A stretch of 64,000 nt of DNA from Peptoniphilaceae bacterium (GCA_910589545.1 CAJUSY010000006.1:16013-80012); one strand, 5' to 3'; shown: positions 42,793 through 52,731, counted from the stretch's first letter. The notes: a model not told the origin generated them from the letters alone. Numbers and translations are program-made.

Positions 42793-44178
42793 ATGTTCAA
42801 TTTTAATATAGAAGAGCACAAATTTAAATATATACATTTTATTGGGATTGGTGGCATATCGATGAGTGGTATCGCTGAATTATTAAATCATTACGGATAC
42901 AAAGTTTCCGGAAGTGACAGAGAAGAATCTGACGAAACTACAAGATTAGAAAGTCTCGGAGTTGAAATATTTATCGGACAAAAAAAAGAAAACATCACTA
43001 ATCCAGACTTAATCGTATACACTGATGCAATATTAAATGATAACGAAGAATTAATCGCCGCAAGAGAACTTGGAGTAGATGTAGTAAGCAGAGGAGTTTT
43101 CCTTGGTGCTTTAATGAGAAACTACAAATATTCAATTGGAGTTAGTGGATCTCACGGCAAATCAACTACCACATCTATGATTGCCAAAATCTTAATAGAT
43201 AAGAAAGTTGATCCATCCATACTTTTAGGAGGAAAGTTGGACGAAATCCAAGGTAACGTACATTGCGGTAATAGTGAGTACATGCTAACTGAAGCCTGCG
43301 AATACAAGGCAAATATACTCAACTACTATCCTTCTATGGCTATAATACTTAACATAGACGAAGACCACTTAGATTTCTACAAAGATTTGAACCATATCGT
43401 GGCAACGTTCATCGGTTACATGAAGAACTTAGACGAAAATTCCAAGGCAATAATTAACATAGATGATCCAAACTGCAAACCTCTGTTATCACACATCAAA
43501 GGTGAAATCATAACATTTGGTATCGAAAATGAAAAAGCTGATTACAACATTCACGATATAACTTTCAATGAAAATGGCAATCCAACTTTCCTGATTTCAT
43601 CAGGTAGATTTGATAAAGATGAGGAATTTTCACTTTCTATAATAGGTCGCCACAATATTTACGATGCTGCGGCTGCAATAATAGCTTGCTTTGAATTCCA
43701 TATTGATATCGACACTATTAGAAAAAACATGAAAGAATACAAAAACCTACACAGAAGAATGGAAACAGTAGGTTTTTATAATGGTTGTGAAGTGAAAACT
43801 GACTACGGTCATCACCCTACTGAAATAAAAAACACTTTGAAAGCTTTAAATGAACACAAAAAAGGAAAATTCTACTGTGTATTCCAACCACACACCTATT
43901 CAAGAACTAAAATGTTATTGGACGATTTTGCAAATTCATTCTACGATTGTGATGAAGTCATCGTAACAGAAATTTACGCTGCAAGAGAAAAATTCGACAA
44001 CAGCATACATTCAACTGATTTAGTAGAAAAGCTTGTGGATAACGGTGTAAATGCAAAATACTATAAAACTTTTGAAGAAGCTTGTGATTATTTGCGAAAA
44101 AATGTCAAGGAAAATGATATGGTCCTTACGACTGGTTGTGGAAATCCAGATGTACTTGCGAAGATGATAGTGAAATAA
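42793..44178 (+). CDS. murC: UDP-N-acetylmuramate--L-alanine ligase
   Basis: MurC adds L-alanine to UDP-MurNAc, the first step of the peptidoglycan stem peptide. The 461-residue protein has the N-terminal Rossmann motif HFIGIGGISMSGIAELL, the ATP site GVSGSHGKSTTTSMIA near residue 118, NIDEDHLDFY near 195 and the C-terminal HHPTEIKNTLKAL with FQPHTYSRTK. It is monocistronic or linked to the amidohydrolase gene one base downstream; it is not in a mur cluster here. Confidence 0.96.
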   Translation: MFNFNIEEHKFKYIHFIGIGGISMSGIAELLNHYGYKVSGSDREESDETTRLESLGVEIFIGQKKENITNPDLIVYTDAILNDNEELIAARELGVDVVSRGVFLGALMRNYKYSIGVSGSHGKSTTTSMIAKILIDKKVDPSILLGGKLDEIQGNVHCGNSEYMLTEACEYKANILNYYPSMAIILNIDEDHLDFYKDLNHIVATFIGYMKNLDENSKAIINIDDPNCKPLLSHIKGEIITFGIENEKADYNIHDITFNENGNPTFLISSGRFDKDEEFSLSIIGRHNIYDAAAAIIACFEFHIDIDTIRKNMKEYKNLHRRMETVGFYNGCEVKTDYGHHPTEIKNTLKALNEHKKGKFYCVFQPHTYSRTKMLLDDFANSFYDCDEVIVTEIYAAREKFDNSIHSTDLVEKLVDNGVNAKYYKTFEEACDYLRKNVKENDMVLTTGCGNPDVLAKMIVK

Positions 44179-44179
44179 T

Positions 44180-45118
44180 ATGTGTACGACAGTTATTGTA
44201 GATTATCCAAAAGGCTCTGTCATGGCTCGTACTTTGGATTTCGAAATGCCTTTGGAATACAATATGATATATATTCCAAGAGGATTTCACTATGCTGATG
44301 ATTTGTACCACAAACCAATGCGTTCTAAGTACAAAATGATGGGAATGTGCTTTAGAAATCTATATCCAATAAAGGATGGTGTCAATGAACACGGGCTTTG
44401 TGGTTGCACTAATATGTTTATCGCAAATAATTTGTTCAGTAACCACCCTATTGAAGGAAAAATCAATACAACTTCACTTGATTTCATGAATTTTGCACTA
44501 GGAAACTACAAAACAGTTGAGGAACTGTTAAATGATTTGGACAATATTCACCTTGCAAACAAAGATATCGATGGCAATTCAGTCATATGCCCTGATTTCC
44601 ATTTTATGTTTGTCGATAGAACTGGTGATTCAACAGTTTTGGAATATAAAAACCACAAATTAATCCCATGTGGAGATAATCCCAAAGTAATGACTAATTC
44701 TCCAAAGTATTCTTCACACGTAAAAAGATACGAAAAATCTGTCGGAGAATTATCCAAATTTAATCAAATAAAAGATTTGACAGGAGCTTATGATCCAGTA
44801 AGTAGATTCATCAGAGCAAAATACATCCTATCAACTCACAAGAAATCAAATAATGTAAATGAGGCATTCTCATCTGCATTCAGTATATTAGAGCCTCTAA
44901 AAATCACTGAGGGCTTTTTTAAGAACGATTCACACGATTACTATACATTTACTAGGTATATCAGTGCTTTCGACACACAGACAGCTTCTATGGCTGTTAG
45001 AACACATTCCAATACTCAAACATATTTGATAGATTTTAATGATATCCCAGATGAAAATGAAATATACTCGTATTATTTCGAAAACAAATTAGAATTTAAA
45101 AGAATTAATAAAGGATAG
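44180..45118 (+). CDS. Choloylglycine hydrolase/penicillin acylase-type Ntn hydrolase
   Basis: The 312-residue protein begins MCTTVIVDYPKGSVMARTLDFE. Cys2 becomes the N-terminal nucleophile after methionine removal, and the ARTLDFE segment contains the conserved Arg and Asp of the linear-amide hydrolase family. NEHGLCGCTNMF and MTNSPKYSSHVKRY also fit this fold. It hydrolyses an amide bond, such as in bile-salt conjugates, penicillin V or acyl-homoserine-type molecules; the substrate cannot be decided here. No signal peptide is present. It follows murC by one base. Its stop codon lies inside the terminator stem. Confidence 0.87.
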   Translation: MCTTVIVDYPKGSVMARTLDFEMPLEYNMIYIPRGFHYADDLYHKPMRSKYKMMGMCFRNLYPIKDGVNEHGLCGCTNMFIANNLFSNHPIEGKINTTSLDFMNFALGNYKTVEELLNDLDNIHLANKDIDGNSVICPDFHFMFVDRTGDSTVLEYKNHKLIPCGDNPKVMTNSPKYSSHVKRYEKSVGELSKFNQIKDLTGAYDPVSRFIRAKYILSTHKKSNNVNEAFSSAFSILEPLKITEGFFKNDSHDYYTFTRYISAFDTQTASMAVRTHSNTQTYLIDFNDIPDENEIYSYYFENKLEFKRINKG

Positions 45119-45137
45119 GCGTTTCCTATCCTTTATT
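45107..45137 (+). terminator. Terminator of murC and the Ntn hydrolase
   Basis: AATAAAGGATAGG pairs over 13 bp with CCTATCCTTTATT, then TTAAAT. The left arm includes the stop codon of the hydrolase gene. Confidence 0.85.
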
Positions 45138-45165
45138 TTAAATGAAATTTAATAATTTTCAAAAA

Positions 45166-45203
45166 AATAGAAGCTATTTTGTGATTAACAAAAAGCTTCT
45201 ATT
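45166..45203 (-). terminator. Terminator of the DAACS symporter gene
   Basis: AATAGAAGCT/AGCTTCTATT 10-bp stem followed on the minus strand by TTTTTGAAAA. Confidence 0.85.
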
Positions 45204-45211
45204 TATTTCAA

Positions 45212-46492
45212 TTATGCATTGAATTTTTCTAAATCTAAATCGTGTTGCATTGCAGCTACCATAACACCAGTAGATCCACCTGCGTGAACGTTAGTTGAAG
45301 TACGCGCCATATCTGCAACACCTTGGATTGGGCTTAGTACCAAAATCATTTCGACTGGTAATCCCATTGTAGCAAAAATAGCTGTTGCTTGAATAGTTCC
45401 TGTTCCTGGTACTCCTACTGTTCCCATTGATGCGAACAAGCATGAACCAACCATGATAAGGTATTGAGTTGCTGAGAACGGAATATTAAGAGCGTTTATT
45501 GTGAACATTGCTAATAAAATTGGCCAAACAGCTGCACAACCTGGCATACCAAATGTTGTACCAATTGATGCTGCAAATGATGCAGTTTCTGTAGGTACAC
45601 CCATGTCTTCTTGTTCTTTAATGTTTGCTGGCAAAGATCCAATAGAACTTTGTGTAGTAAATGCTATCAACCATGCTGGGAAGAATTTACGTTGGAACTT
45701 GAATGGATTGATGTGTGCAATCAAACTCATCATAGCTGATGTAGTGATGAATGTGTGGAACAAACATGCTACATAAACCATTAATAATAAGAATAATAAT
45801 GATTTAACGAATGATAAATCCAATGTAGCAACTTGGTTTGCTAATAATGAAAGAACAGCATAAGGAGTAAATTCGATGATTTCTCCAATAACTTTGTTCA
45901 TTACTTTGTTACCAGCTTCTACAAAATCCATGAATGGTTTGATTTCTTCTTTGTTATTGTATCTAAGTATAACAATACCGATAATAATTGCAAAAATTAC
46001 AATTGGGACGATTTTGTTGTGACTCATACTGTCGATAATATTCTTAGGGAAGAAACTTACAAATACATCTGCGAAAGGTGGAACTTCCTTAACCTTGTCT
46101 GCAACATCCATTTTGATGTTGGCATTCATTCCTATATTTACTAATTTACCTAAAATTATAGACAATATAGCAGCTAAAACATTGTGTAAAGCTAAAATAA
46201 TAATTGTTTTGCCACCCATTGATCTTAATTTTTCTGAGCTTTCCAAAGATGCAACTGTAGTAATAATTGAGAATAATAATAATGGAATTACAAATGCTTG
46301 TAATAAACTTGCAAACACACGACCAAATATTGCTACGTAATCTGTGCTTCCTTTGAAAATAAGTCCTACTATCGCACCCATAGCTGTAGCTAATAAAATT
46401 CTAACCATGAATGAAGTACCTTTTTTCTTCAAACGATCGATAACTACGCATAAGGCGAAAGCTACAACTAAAGCGATTAAGCTTTTAATCAT
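45212..46492 (-). CDS. Dicarboxylate/amino acid:cation symporter (DAACS family)
   Basis: The 426-residue membrane protein has the family regions TQSSIGSLPANIKEQEDMGV (a serine-rich hairpin motif near 280), FGMPGCAAVWPILLAMFTINAL (near 313) and ILSPIQGVADMARTSTNVHAG-type C-terminal block (near 385-405). About eight helices plus re-entrant loops are expected. Such carriers take up glutamate, aspartate, serine or cystine-type substrates with sodium or protons; the exact substrate is not clear. Monocistronic. The ATG follows AAAGGAGATG. Confidence 0.92.
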   Translation of the reverse strand: MIKSLIALVVAFALCVVIDRLKKKGTSFMVRILLATAMGAIVGLIFKGSTDYVAIFGRVFASLLQAFVIPLLLFSIITTVASLESSEKLRSMGGKTIIILALHNVLAAILSIILGKLVNIGMNANIKMDVADKVKEVPPFADVFVSFFPKNIIDSMSHNKIVPIVIFAIIIGIVILRYNNKEEIKPFMDFVEAGNKVMNKVIGEIIEFTPYAVLSLLANQVATLDLSFVKSLLFLLLMVYVACLFHTFITTSAMMSLIAHINPFKFQRKFFPAWLIAFTTQSSIGSLPANIKEQEDMGVPTETASFAASIGTTFGMPGCAAVWPILLAMFTINALNIPFSATQYLIMVGSCLFASMGTVGVPGTGTIQATAIFATMGLPVEMILVLSPIQGVADMARTSTNVHAGGSTGVMVAAMQHDLDLEKFNA

Positions 46493-46524
46493 ATTTACAT
46501 CTCCTTTATATTTTTGTCACATTA

Positions 46525-46553
46525 ATCTTATCATATTGTCTGAATATAAACAA
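46525..46553 (-). promoter_or_regulatory. Promoter of the DAACS symporter gene
   Basis: Minus strand TTGTTT, 17-bp spacer, TAAGAT. The spacer contains an ATTGT/ACAAT inverted pair. Between this and the next terminator (46554-46800) there is ~245 bp of AT-rich DNA in which I see no gene or clear signal. Confidence 0.45.
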
Positions 46554-46800
46554 TCATTTGTACTTTAATCTATCGTTTTCATGAAAATTTATTTATTGAA
46601 TTATCCTATAAATCAATTTTTCCTGTAATTTAAGGGGTTTGTTTTAATTCTAACCAAAAAAATTATCAGAATACTTTTAAAATTATTTTATAAATTATAT
46701 GAGAATCATTAAGTTATCAATGTTTATCGTATTTTAATTTTTAATTTTATAATTGGCAAAATTATTTAATTATTGTAATATATTGTTTTTTTCAATAAAA

Positions 46801-46825
46801 AAGACCGATGATTAACATCAGCCTT
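46801..46825 (-). terminator. Terminator of the gltX-cysS-thyX-degV-MATE unit
   Basis: On the minus strand AAGGCTGATG pairs with CATCGGTCTT (two G-U pairs), followed by TTTTTATTG. The 5' arm begins in the stop codon region of the MATE gene. Confidence 0.75.
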
Positions 46826-48137
46826 ATCTTTCCCATTTCCCGCGTTTGTATATTATAAATCCTATTAAAACTGTAAGTCCATTGGACACTAACATCGAAA
46901 TCCAAATTCCAGTTGATCCAAGATCTGTTAATTTTTTTAGTATCATAATCAACGGCAGCCTTAGAACCCATAATCTAGCAAGTGATAAATACATTGTAAG
47001 TTTTGTTTTCCCAACTCCTTGGAAGAAACCATTAATAGCTGAGAAATAACCCATGAAAAATGTAATTATTGCTGAGAAATACATGTACTCACTAGCTTGC
47101 CTCCAAAGTTCAAAATCAGAACGATCTTTTATAAATATCGAAAGAAGTTGATCTTTGAATAATAATATTATTATCGCAGATGCCAAAGAGAAGAAAGTTA
47201 TTATAACATTTGCCCTTTTGAAAATATCCTTACTTCTTTCCTTTTTCCCTGCTCCGATATTTTGTCCTGTGATTGATGTCAGCGCCATTCCAATTCCTAT
47301 AGCCCCTTGGTTGAAGATATCGGAAAGTCTGTTGCCCATTGAAAAAGCTGCAAGCGTAGTTGTACCGTATGATTGAATGAATCCATTAAGTACAGTAAAT
47401 CCTATTGCTTCTCCACTTGAACCAAGTGATGCCGGAATTGCGATGGAAAATATATGTTTGATTATTCCCATATCTAGGTTGAAATCCTTAAAATTAACTT
47501 CAATTTCGGATTCTTTATTGACAACTCTTATTGCAAATACTACTAGCAAAACTTTTGATAAAACAGTCGCCCATGCAGCACCTGCAAGTCCCATATTAAG
47601 TCCTGGTATTCCAAGAACATTATCAAAAATAAAAAACGGATCTATTAGAACATTTGTAACAGATGAAATCGTTGAAATAATCGTCATGGACTTTGTTCTT
47701 CCTTGTGAGTTGAGTATTGATTGATATCCGAAAAATATCATATCAAACAAAAGCCCAATAGAGTTTATTGCAAGAAATATGTACGATTTGTACTCAAAGC
47801 TACCACTAGCTCCCATCCACTTTACAATAAACGGAGCTGTTATTACACCTAGTATACTGAAAATAACACCAAGTACTGTTGTAAGTAATAATGTGTGAAC
47901 TGCGTATATTGAACAGTCCTTTAATTTCCTAGCACCAAGTCTTTGACTCATCAAAGAAGTAGCTGCTACACTAACTCCTAGCCCCACTGCAATAAACAAA
48001 TACAATACCGGCCAAGTAAAAGATGTTGCAGCGTAATCTTCTGAACTGATTCTCGCTACATATATTCCATCAGTTATGCCATAAAGGGTTTTGATTAGGT
48101 TACTAATCATCAATGGGATACTTAATTTAAAAATCAC
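46824..48137 (-). CDS. MATE family efflux transporter with an uncertain start
   Basis: The 437-residue frame encodes a 12-helix multidrug and toxin extrusion protein; LSIPLMISNLIKTLYGITDGIYVARI is the typical first helix. The first standard start, GTG at 48137, has no ribosome site and cuts the normal N-terminus. The frame stays open and MATE-like upstream (NIEFITNGKITDVIFKLSIP) back to a TAA at 48192-48194. The only start-like codon with a suitable AGAGGG site is ATA at 48189-48191. It may be an unusual initiation codon or a mutated ATG. The gene is last in the gltX operon. Confidence 0.85.
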   Translation of the reverse strand: MIFKLSIPLMISNLIKTLYGITDGIYVARISSEDYAATSFTWPVLYLFIAVGLGVSVAATSLMSQRLGARKLKDCSIYAVHTLLLTTVLGVIFSILGVITAPFIVKWMGASGSFEYKSYIFLAINSIGLLFDMIFFGYQSILNSQGRTKSMTIISTISSVTNVLIDPFFIFDNVLGIPGLNMGLAGAAWATVLSKVLLVVFAIRVVNKESEIEVNFKDFNLDMGIIKHIFSIAIPASLGSSGEAIGFTVLNGFIQSYGTTTLAAFSMGNRLSDIFNQGAIGIGMALTSITGQNIGAGKKERSKDIFKRANVIITFFSLASAIIILLFKDQLLSIFIKDRSDFELWRQASEYMYFSAIITFFMGYFSAINGFFQGVGKTKLTMYLSLARLWVLRLPLIMILKKLTDLGSTGIWISMLVSNGLTVLIGFIIYKRGKWER

Positions 48138-48210
48138 ATCAGTAATTTTTCCATTCGTAATAAACTCTATGTTGCTTTTTTTATTTCCTATTTACTCGCC
48201 CTCTACTAGA

Positions 48211-49056
48211 TTATAATTTAAAATATCCTATTCCAAATAAACCTGGCCCGGTGTGAATACTCAAAGTCGGAACTATTTGACCTTCGTAATAGAACTTTGC
48301 TCCTTCAATCAAATCTTTCATGCTTTCCTTGCCAATTTCCATAGCACTTTTATTATCTCCATTCAATAAAACCAAGTAATAATCTTTGATATCTGATAAT
48401 TCTTTTTTTACTATATCAATCGCACGATTGATGTTCTTCATTGTACCACGATTTTTTTCTACTGTATAATATTCTCCATCTTCATTGCAAGATATTATAA
48501 GTTTTAAATTTAATAAGTTTCCTACTATTCCTGTGATTTTCCCAATTCTACCACCTAATGATAAATATTTTAAAGTATCAAGTGTTATAACCGGAACGGA
48601 ATCTTTAATTTTAGATTTCATTTGATCAATTATTGAATCAAACGAAAATCCTTCATCAATTAATTTTCTTGCAAAAATTGCAAAAAACCCAGTCCCTATC
48701 GAAATATTTTTTGAATCGAATACTTCTATTTCAACATTTTCAACTTGACTTTTTGCAAGCATAAAAGCATTGTACATTCCACTTAACTTGGAAGAAATCG
48801 AAATACAAATTATCTTGTCAAATCCTTTATTCTTTATTTCGTTTAGTTTTTCTACAATATCTCCAATTGATGGAATAGAAGTTTTTGGAACTTCTCTGTC
48901 TATATTTTCATATATATATTGAGGTTCAACAGTGTAATCATTATAAGATGCATCTGAATAGTTTATTTGAAGTGGCATTAGTTCAATTCCGTATTCTTTA
49001 GCTATTTCGGGTGTGATTTCACTACCTGAATCTGTTAAAATTGCTATATTCCCCAT
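48211..49056 (-). CDS. DegV family fatty-acid-binding protein
   Basis: The 281-residue protein has the DegV opening NIAILTDSGSEITPEIAKEYGIELMPLQI, then PKTSIPSIGDIVEKL, and ISISSKLSGMYN near residue 93. The second domain has YLSLGGRIGKITG and ends SIHTGPGLFGIGYF, where the family binds the fatty-acid carboxylate. DegV (FakB-type) proteins present fatty acids to the kinase FakA; no fakA is nearby. It is in an operon with thyX (12-bp gap) and the MATE gene. Confidence 0.9.
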   Translation of the reverse strand: MGNIAILTDSGSEITPEIAKEYGIELMPLQINYSDASYNDYTVEPQYIYENIDREVPKTSIPSIGDIVEKLNEIKNKGFDKIICISISSKLSGMYNAFMLAKSQVENVEIEVFDSKNISIGTGFFAIFARKLIDEGFSFDSIIDQMKSKIKDSVPVITLDTLKYLSLGGRIGKITGIVGNLLNLKLIISCNEDGEYYTVEKNRGTMKNINRAIDIVKKELSDIKDYYLVLLNGDNKSAMEIGKESMKDLIEGAKFYYEGQIVPTLSIHTGPGLFGIGYFKL

Positions 49057-49068
49057 AATTTCTCCTAA

Positions 49069-49830
49069 TTAGTCAATGCTATTAAAATAATCTCTGACTT
49101 CTTTTATTCGTCCACAGGTCATCTTGCCCTCTGGACAACTTCCTTTTACACAACCTGGCCCTGCTTTTTTAAAAATTTGTGGGCACACACCTTTAACTTC
49201 AATAAGCATCAATGTCGCCATTTCTCTGATTTCCCATTGAGCTCTTTGACAACATCTTGCTTCGAAGAAATGCAATAATTCACGAGCATTCATTGTCATT
49301 ACAATTTTAGTTTCAGTCGCATTTGAAAATACATATCTTGCATCTTCAATGGAGCTTTTTTCTGACATTGATCTTGCTTTTTTCTCATCGACTCCATTTG
49401 CGATTAATTTGTCGTATTCTTCTCCAATGAGAATTTCAGTAAGTTCGTTATAAGCGTCAATTGTATGTTTCATGTGTTTTTCGTATATTTCTAAAGCCTT
49501 TGGATTGTTTTTTATTTTGGGAGGGATAATATACTCGTAATTATTCGCTCTCACATATCGTTGGGATTTTTGTGAGTAGCTTGCTAATCTGTGTCTGACC
49601 AATTGGTGGGTCAAAGTCCTAGATACACCCTCTATTGCAAATGTAAAACTGATGTGTTCAACAGGAGACATGTGTCCCAAATCCATCAATTTATCTATGA
49701 AATTTTCTACATTTTCATCAGTTAGTCCTTCTTCAATCTCCATAACAGAACTATCTGAATAGCAAAGTTTTGCACTTGATGCGACAAGTTTTTGTGCATC
49801 TGGAGTGTATCTAATTAGATTAACCTTCAT
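49069..49830 (-). CDS. thyX: Flavin-dependent thymidylate synthase
   Basis: ThyX methylates dUMP using methylene-THF and FAD. The 253-residue protein contains the ThyX motif RHRLASYSQKSQR (residues 79-91, RHRxxSxxxxSxR). It ends with a Cys-rich segment (CPQIFKKAGPGCVKGSCPEGKMTCGR) that looks able to bind a metal and is seen in some clostridial ThyX proteins. It uses the methylene-THF that glycine cleavage produces. The start overlaps the cysS stop by one base. Confidence 0.95.
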   Translation of the reverse strand: MKVNLIRYTPDAQKLVASSAKLCYSDSSVMEIEEGLTDENVENFIDKLMDLGHMSPVEHISFTFAIEGVSRTLTHQLVRHRLASYSQKSQRYVRANNYEYIIPPKIKNNPKALEIYEKHMKHTIDAYNELTEILIGEEYDKLIANGVDEKKARSMSEKSSIEDARYVFSNATETKIVMTMNARELLHFFEARCCQRAQWEIREMATLMLIEVKGVCPQIFKKAGPGCVKGSCPEGKMTCGRIKEVRDYFNSID

Positions 49831-51218
49831 TAATTACTTCTCTCCCATATAACTCCATCTCTTGTGTCTTTTAACACAATTCCCATATATAAGAGTTTGT
49901 CTCTTATTTCGTCTGCTTTTTTGAAGTCTTTTTCTTTTCTAGCAGCATTTCTTTGTTCGATCAAATCTTCTATTTCAGAATCCAAATCATCGTCATCTTC
50001 TTTGAATAAAATTCCCAAAACATAAGCAATATCATCCATCAATTTCTTAGCGTCAAGCAAGATATTTTTAGATGTATTTTCATTGTAATTTTTGTTGATA
50101 TATTTAATAAAATCAAACAATACGCTAATTGCATCGGCCGTATTGATGTCATCATCCATAGCTTGTTCGAATTTTTCTCTGAATGTTTTTATATTATCAT
50201 CTTTTTCTTCTTTTTCAGAAAAGTTATCCAAAATTCTATTCAAAAATTTCTTACCAGTGTACAATCTTTCCAGAGAGTTTTTTGTAGCAACTAACGTGTC
50301 GTGACTGAAATCAATCGGATTTCTGTAGTGAACTGATAACAACCACAATCTGATAACTTCCAAATCAAATTCTTTTTCTATGTCTCTTAATAAGAAGAAA
50401 TTGTTCTTTGATTTGCTCATTTTTTCCTTATCTACAGTTATCATAGAATTGTGTAGCCAATAATTTGCAAAGTGAGCTCCAGTGCATGTTTCTGATTGTG
50501 CGATTTCATTTTCGTGGTGTGGGAATTGCAAATCTTCTCCACCAGCGTGAATGTCAATAGTGTCACCTAAAATTGATTTACTCATTACAGAGCATTCCAA
50601 GTGCCAACCAGGTCTTCCCATTCCCCATGGACTTTCCCAAGCCGGTTCACTTTCTTCTTTTCTCTTTTTCCACAAAGCAAAATCCATTGGATTTTTCTTT
50701 TCGCTATTTACATCAATTCTCGCTCCAGCACGTAAATCATCGATATTTTTCTTGGATAATTTACCATAATCTTTTGCTTTTGTTATATCGAAGTACACAT
50801 TGCCATCGACATTGTAAGCTGCGCCTTTGTCTTCCAAAGTTTTCACGAATTTAATCATTTCATCGATATATTCAGTAGCTTTTGGATGGATTGTGTCTTC
50901 TTCGTCGAAATTAAGTCCCGATACATTGTCCAAATAAGCTTCAATGTATTTCTTGGTGATTTCTCTGAAGTCTATATCTTCATCTTTTGCTTTATTAATG
51001 ATTTTGTCGTCGATATCAGTGAAGTTGCTTACAAATTTAACACTATATCCTTTGTAAATAAAATATCTTCTCAAAGTATCAAATACCACAATCGGTCTTG
51101 CATTTCCAACGTGAATATAATTATAAACTGTAGGACCACATACGTATATACCGACATTTTTTTCTTTTATTGGTTTGAATTCTTCCTTTTTTCGTGTCAG
51201 TGTATTGTATAACTTCAT
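49830..51218 (-). CDS. cysS: Cysteinyl-tRNA synthetase
   Basis: CysRS charges tRNA-Cys. The 462-residue class I synthetase has the zinc cysteine and HIGH-like site in GIYVCGPTVYNYIHVGNARP (residues 23-42), the zinc ligands in PGWHLECSVMS and HAGGEDLQFPHHENE, and the KMSKSKN loop near 265. It is between gltX (8-bp gap) and thyX in a unit; gltX-cysS linkage is common in Firmicutes. Confidence 0.97.
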   Translation of the reverse strand: MKLYNTLTRKKEEFKPIKEKNVGIYVCGPTVYNYIHVGNARPIVVFDTLRRYFIYKGYSVKFVSNFTDIDDKIINKAKDEDIDFREITKKYIEAYLDNVSGLNFDEEDTIHPKATEYIDEMIKFVKTLEDKGAAYNVDGNVYFDITKAKDYGKLSKKNIDDLRAGARIDVNSEKKNPMDFALWKKRKEESEPAWESPWGMGRPGWHLECSVMSKSILGDTIDIHAGGEDLQFPHHENEIAQSETCTGAHFANYWLHNSMITVDKEKMSKSKNNFFLLRDIEKEFDLEVIRLWLLSVHYRNPIDFSHDTLVATKNSLERLYTGKKFLNRILDNFSEKEEKDDNIKTFREKFEQAMDDDINTADAISVLFDFIKYINKNYNENTSKNILLDAKKLMDDIAYVLGILFKEDDDDLDSEIEDLIEQRNAARKEKDFKKADEIRDKLLYMGIVLKDTRDGVIWERSN

Positions 51219-51226
51219 ATCTTCTC

Positions 51227-52696
51227 CTATCTATTTAAAGCTTTGTTTATCCTATCTAAAACTTCTTGTTTTCCTAAAACTACCATAATAGAATCCAAGT
51301 CTGGTCCGTGAACATTTCCAGTAATTACAGCCCTTGTAGTCATCCACAAATCCTTGCCCTTGATTCCTGTTTTCTTTTGAACTCTCTTCATAACTCCTGA
51401 TGCAAATTCTTTTTCGACTTCATCAACTGATTCGATTTCTTCTTTTAGTGCATTCATTAATTCGTCTAATTTTTCGTAGTTTAAGAATTCCTTAGCATCG
51501 TCATCCATTTCGTAATCTTTGAACAAGAATTCAACTTTTTCAGTAATCTCTGCCAAATAGTCCAATTCTTCTTTGAATAATGAGGCGATTTCTAATAATT
51601 TGTAATCTGGATAATCTTCAGAAATCACACCATCTTCAACCAAGTATGGTTTTAACATTGATGCTAATTTTTCGTTTTCTATTTCTTTAATATAATGTCT
51701 GTTAATCCAGTTTAATTTTTCTGTATCGAAAACTCCCCCGGATTTTGAAACTCTACTGAAATCAAATTTATGTTCCAATTCTTCCATCGACATAATTTCT
51801 TGGTTATCTTCACTTGACCAACCTACTAGTGCAAGATAATTGTCGATAGCTTCTGGTAAATATCCTTTTGTACGGAAATCTTTGACTGCAACGTCGTCAT
51901 TTCTCTTAGATAATTTTTTGCCTGATTTGTTTAAAACAACTGGTAAGTGAACGAATTCTGGAACATCCCATCCGAAACATTGATACATATACACATGCTT
52001 TGCTGTTGAAGAAATCCATTCATCACCACGAACAATATGAGTAATTCCCATCAAATGATCGTCAACTACAACTGCGAAGTGATAAGTTGGAAATCCGTCT
52101 GATTTTATCAAAACTTGATCGTCCATATCATTAGTGTTGAAAGTAATCTTACCTTTAATCGCATCGTTAAATGTGATTTCTTTGTTTTCAGGAAGTTTCA
52201 ATCTAATAACATATTCTTCGCCATTTGCAATTCTCTTCTTAGCATCTTCAACGCTAATTCCTCTGCAAAGACCGTCATATTTTGGCATCAAACCATCTGC
52301 TTTTTGTTGTGCTTTTACTTGATCCAATCTTTCTTTTGAGCAGAAACAATAATATGCGTAACCCTTTTCGATTAATTCATCGATATATTTTTGGTACAAA
52401 CCTTGTTTTACTCTGTCAGATTGAACGTAAGGGCCACATTCTCCAACTTCAGTTACGTTTCCTTCATCATCAAGAACAACTCCTTCGTCCGGATCAAGCC
52501 CTGCCCATTTTAATTGTTCCAATAAATTTTCGATAGCACCATCAACATATCTAGTTCTATCAGTATCTTCAATTCTCAAAAGAAATTTTCCGTTATTTCT
52601 TCTAGCATACAAATAATTATATAAAGCTGTTCTAAGTCCACCAATGTGCAAAAATCCTGTTGGACTTGGAGCAAATCTTACTCTTACTTCACTCAT
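51227..52696 (-). CDS. gltX: Glutamyl-tRNA synthetase
   Basis: GluRS charges tRNA-Glu. The 489-residue class I enzyme has VRFAPSPTGFLHIGGLRTALYN with the HIGH-like HIGG, the zinc-type cysteine cluster CFCSKERLDQ and CRG near 110-140, and KLSKRN (KMSKS equivalent) near 255. I chose the ATG at 52696 after GGAGGATATT; an ATG four codons upstream precedes the Shine-Dalgarno. It is first in the operon gltX-cysS-thyX-degV-MATE. No T-box element is visible in the short leader. Confidence 0.97.
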   Translation of the reverse strand: MSEVRVRFAPSPTGFLHIGGLRTALYNYLYARRNNGKFLLRIEDTDRTRYVDGAIENLLEQLKWAGLDPDEGVVLDDEGNVTEVGECGPYVQSDRVKQGLYQKYIDELIEKGYAYYCFCSKERLDQVKAQQKADGLMPKYDGLCRGISVEDAKKRIANGEEYVIRLKLPENKEITFNDAIKGKITFNTNDMDDQVLIKSDGFPTYHFAVVVDDHLMGITHIVRGDEWISSTAKHVYMYQCFGWDVPEFVHLPVVLNKSGKKLSKRNDDVAVKDFRTKGYLPEAIDNYLALVGWSSEDNQEIMSMEELEHKFDFSRVSKSGGVFDTEKLNWINRHYIKEIENEKLASMLKPYLVEDGVISEDYPDYKLLEIASLFKEELDYLAEITEKVEFLFKDYEMDDDAKEFLNYEKLDELMNALKEEIESVDEVEKEFASGVMKRVQKKTGIKGKDLWMTTRAVITGNVHGPDLDSIMVVLGKQEVLDRINKALNR

Positions 52697-52731
52697 AATA
52701 TCCTCCATAAAAAATAAATTTAACTTATTTT

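Noticed and set aside
44180..45118. Calling the Ntn hydrolase a bile-salt hydrolase
   Set aside because: The N-terminal nucleophile and core motifs fit the whole family, which includes penicillin V acylases and other amidases; substrate residues cannot be assigned by eye.
46554..46800. Hidden gene or RNA in the 245-bp gap before the DAACS gene
   Set aside because: Very AT-rich, with no start plus ribosome site, no consensus promoter and no strong hairpin apart from the flanking signals.
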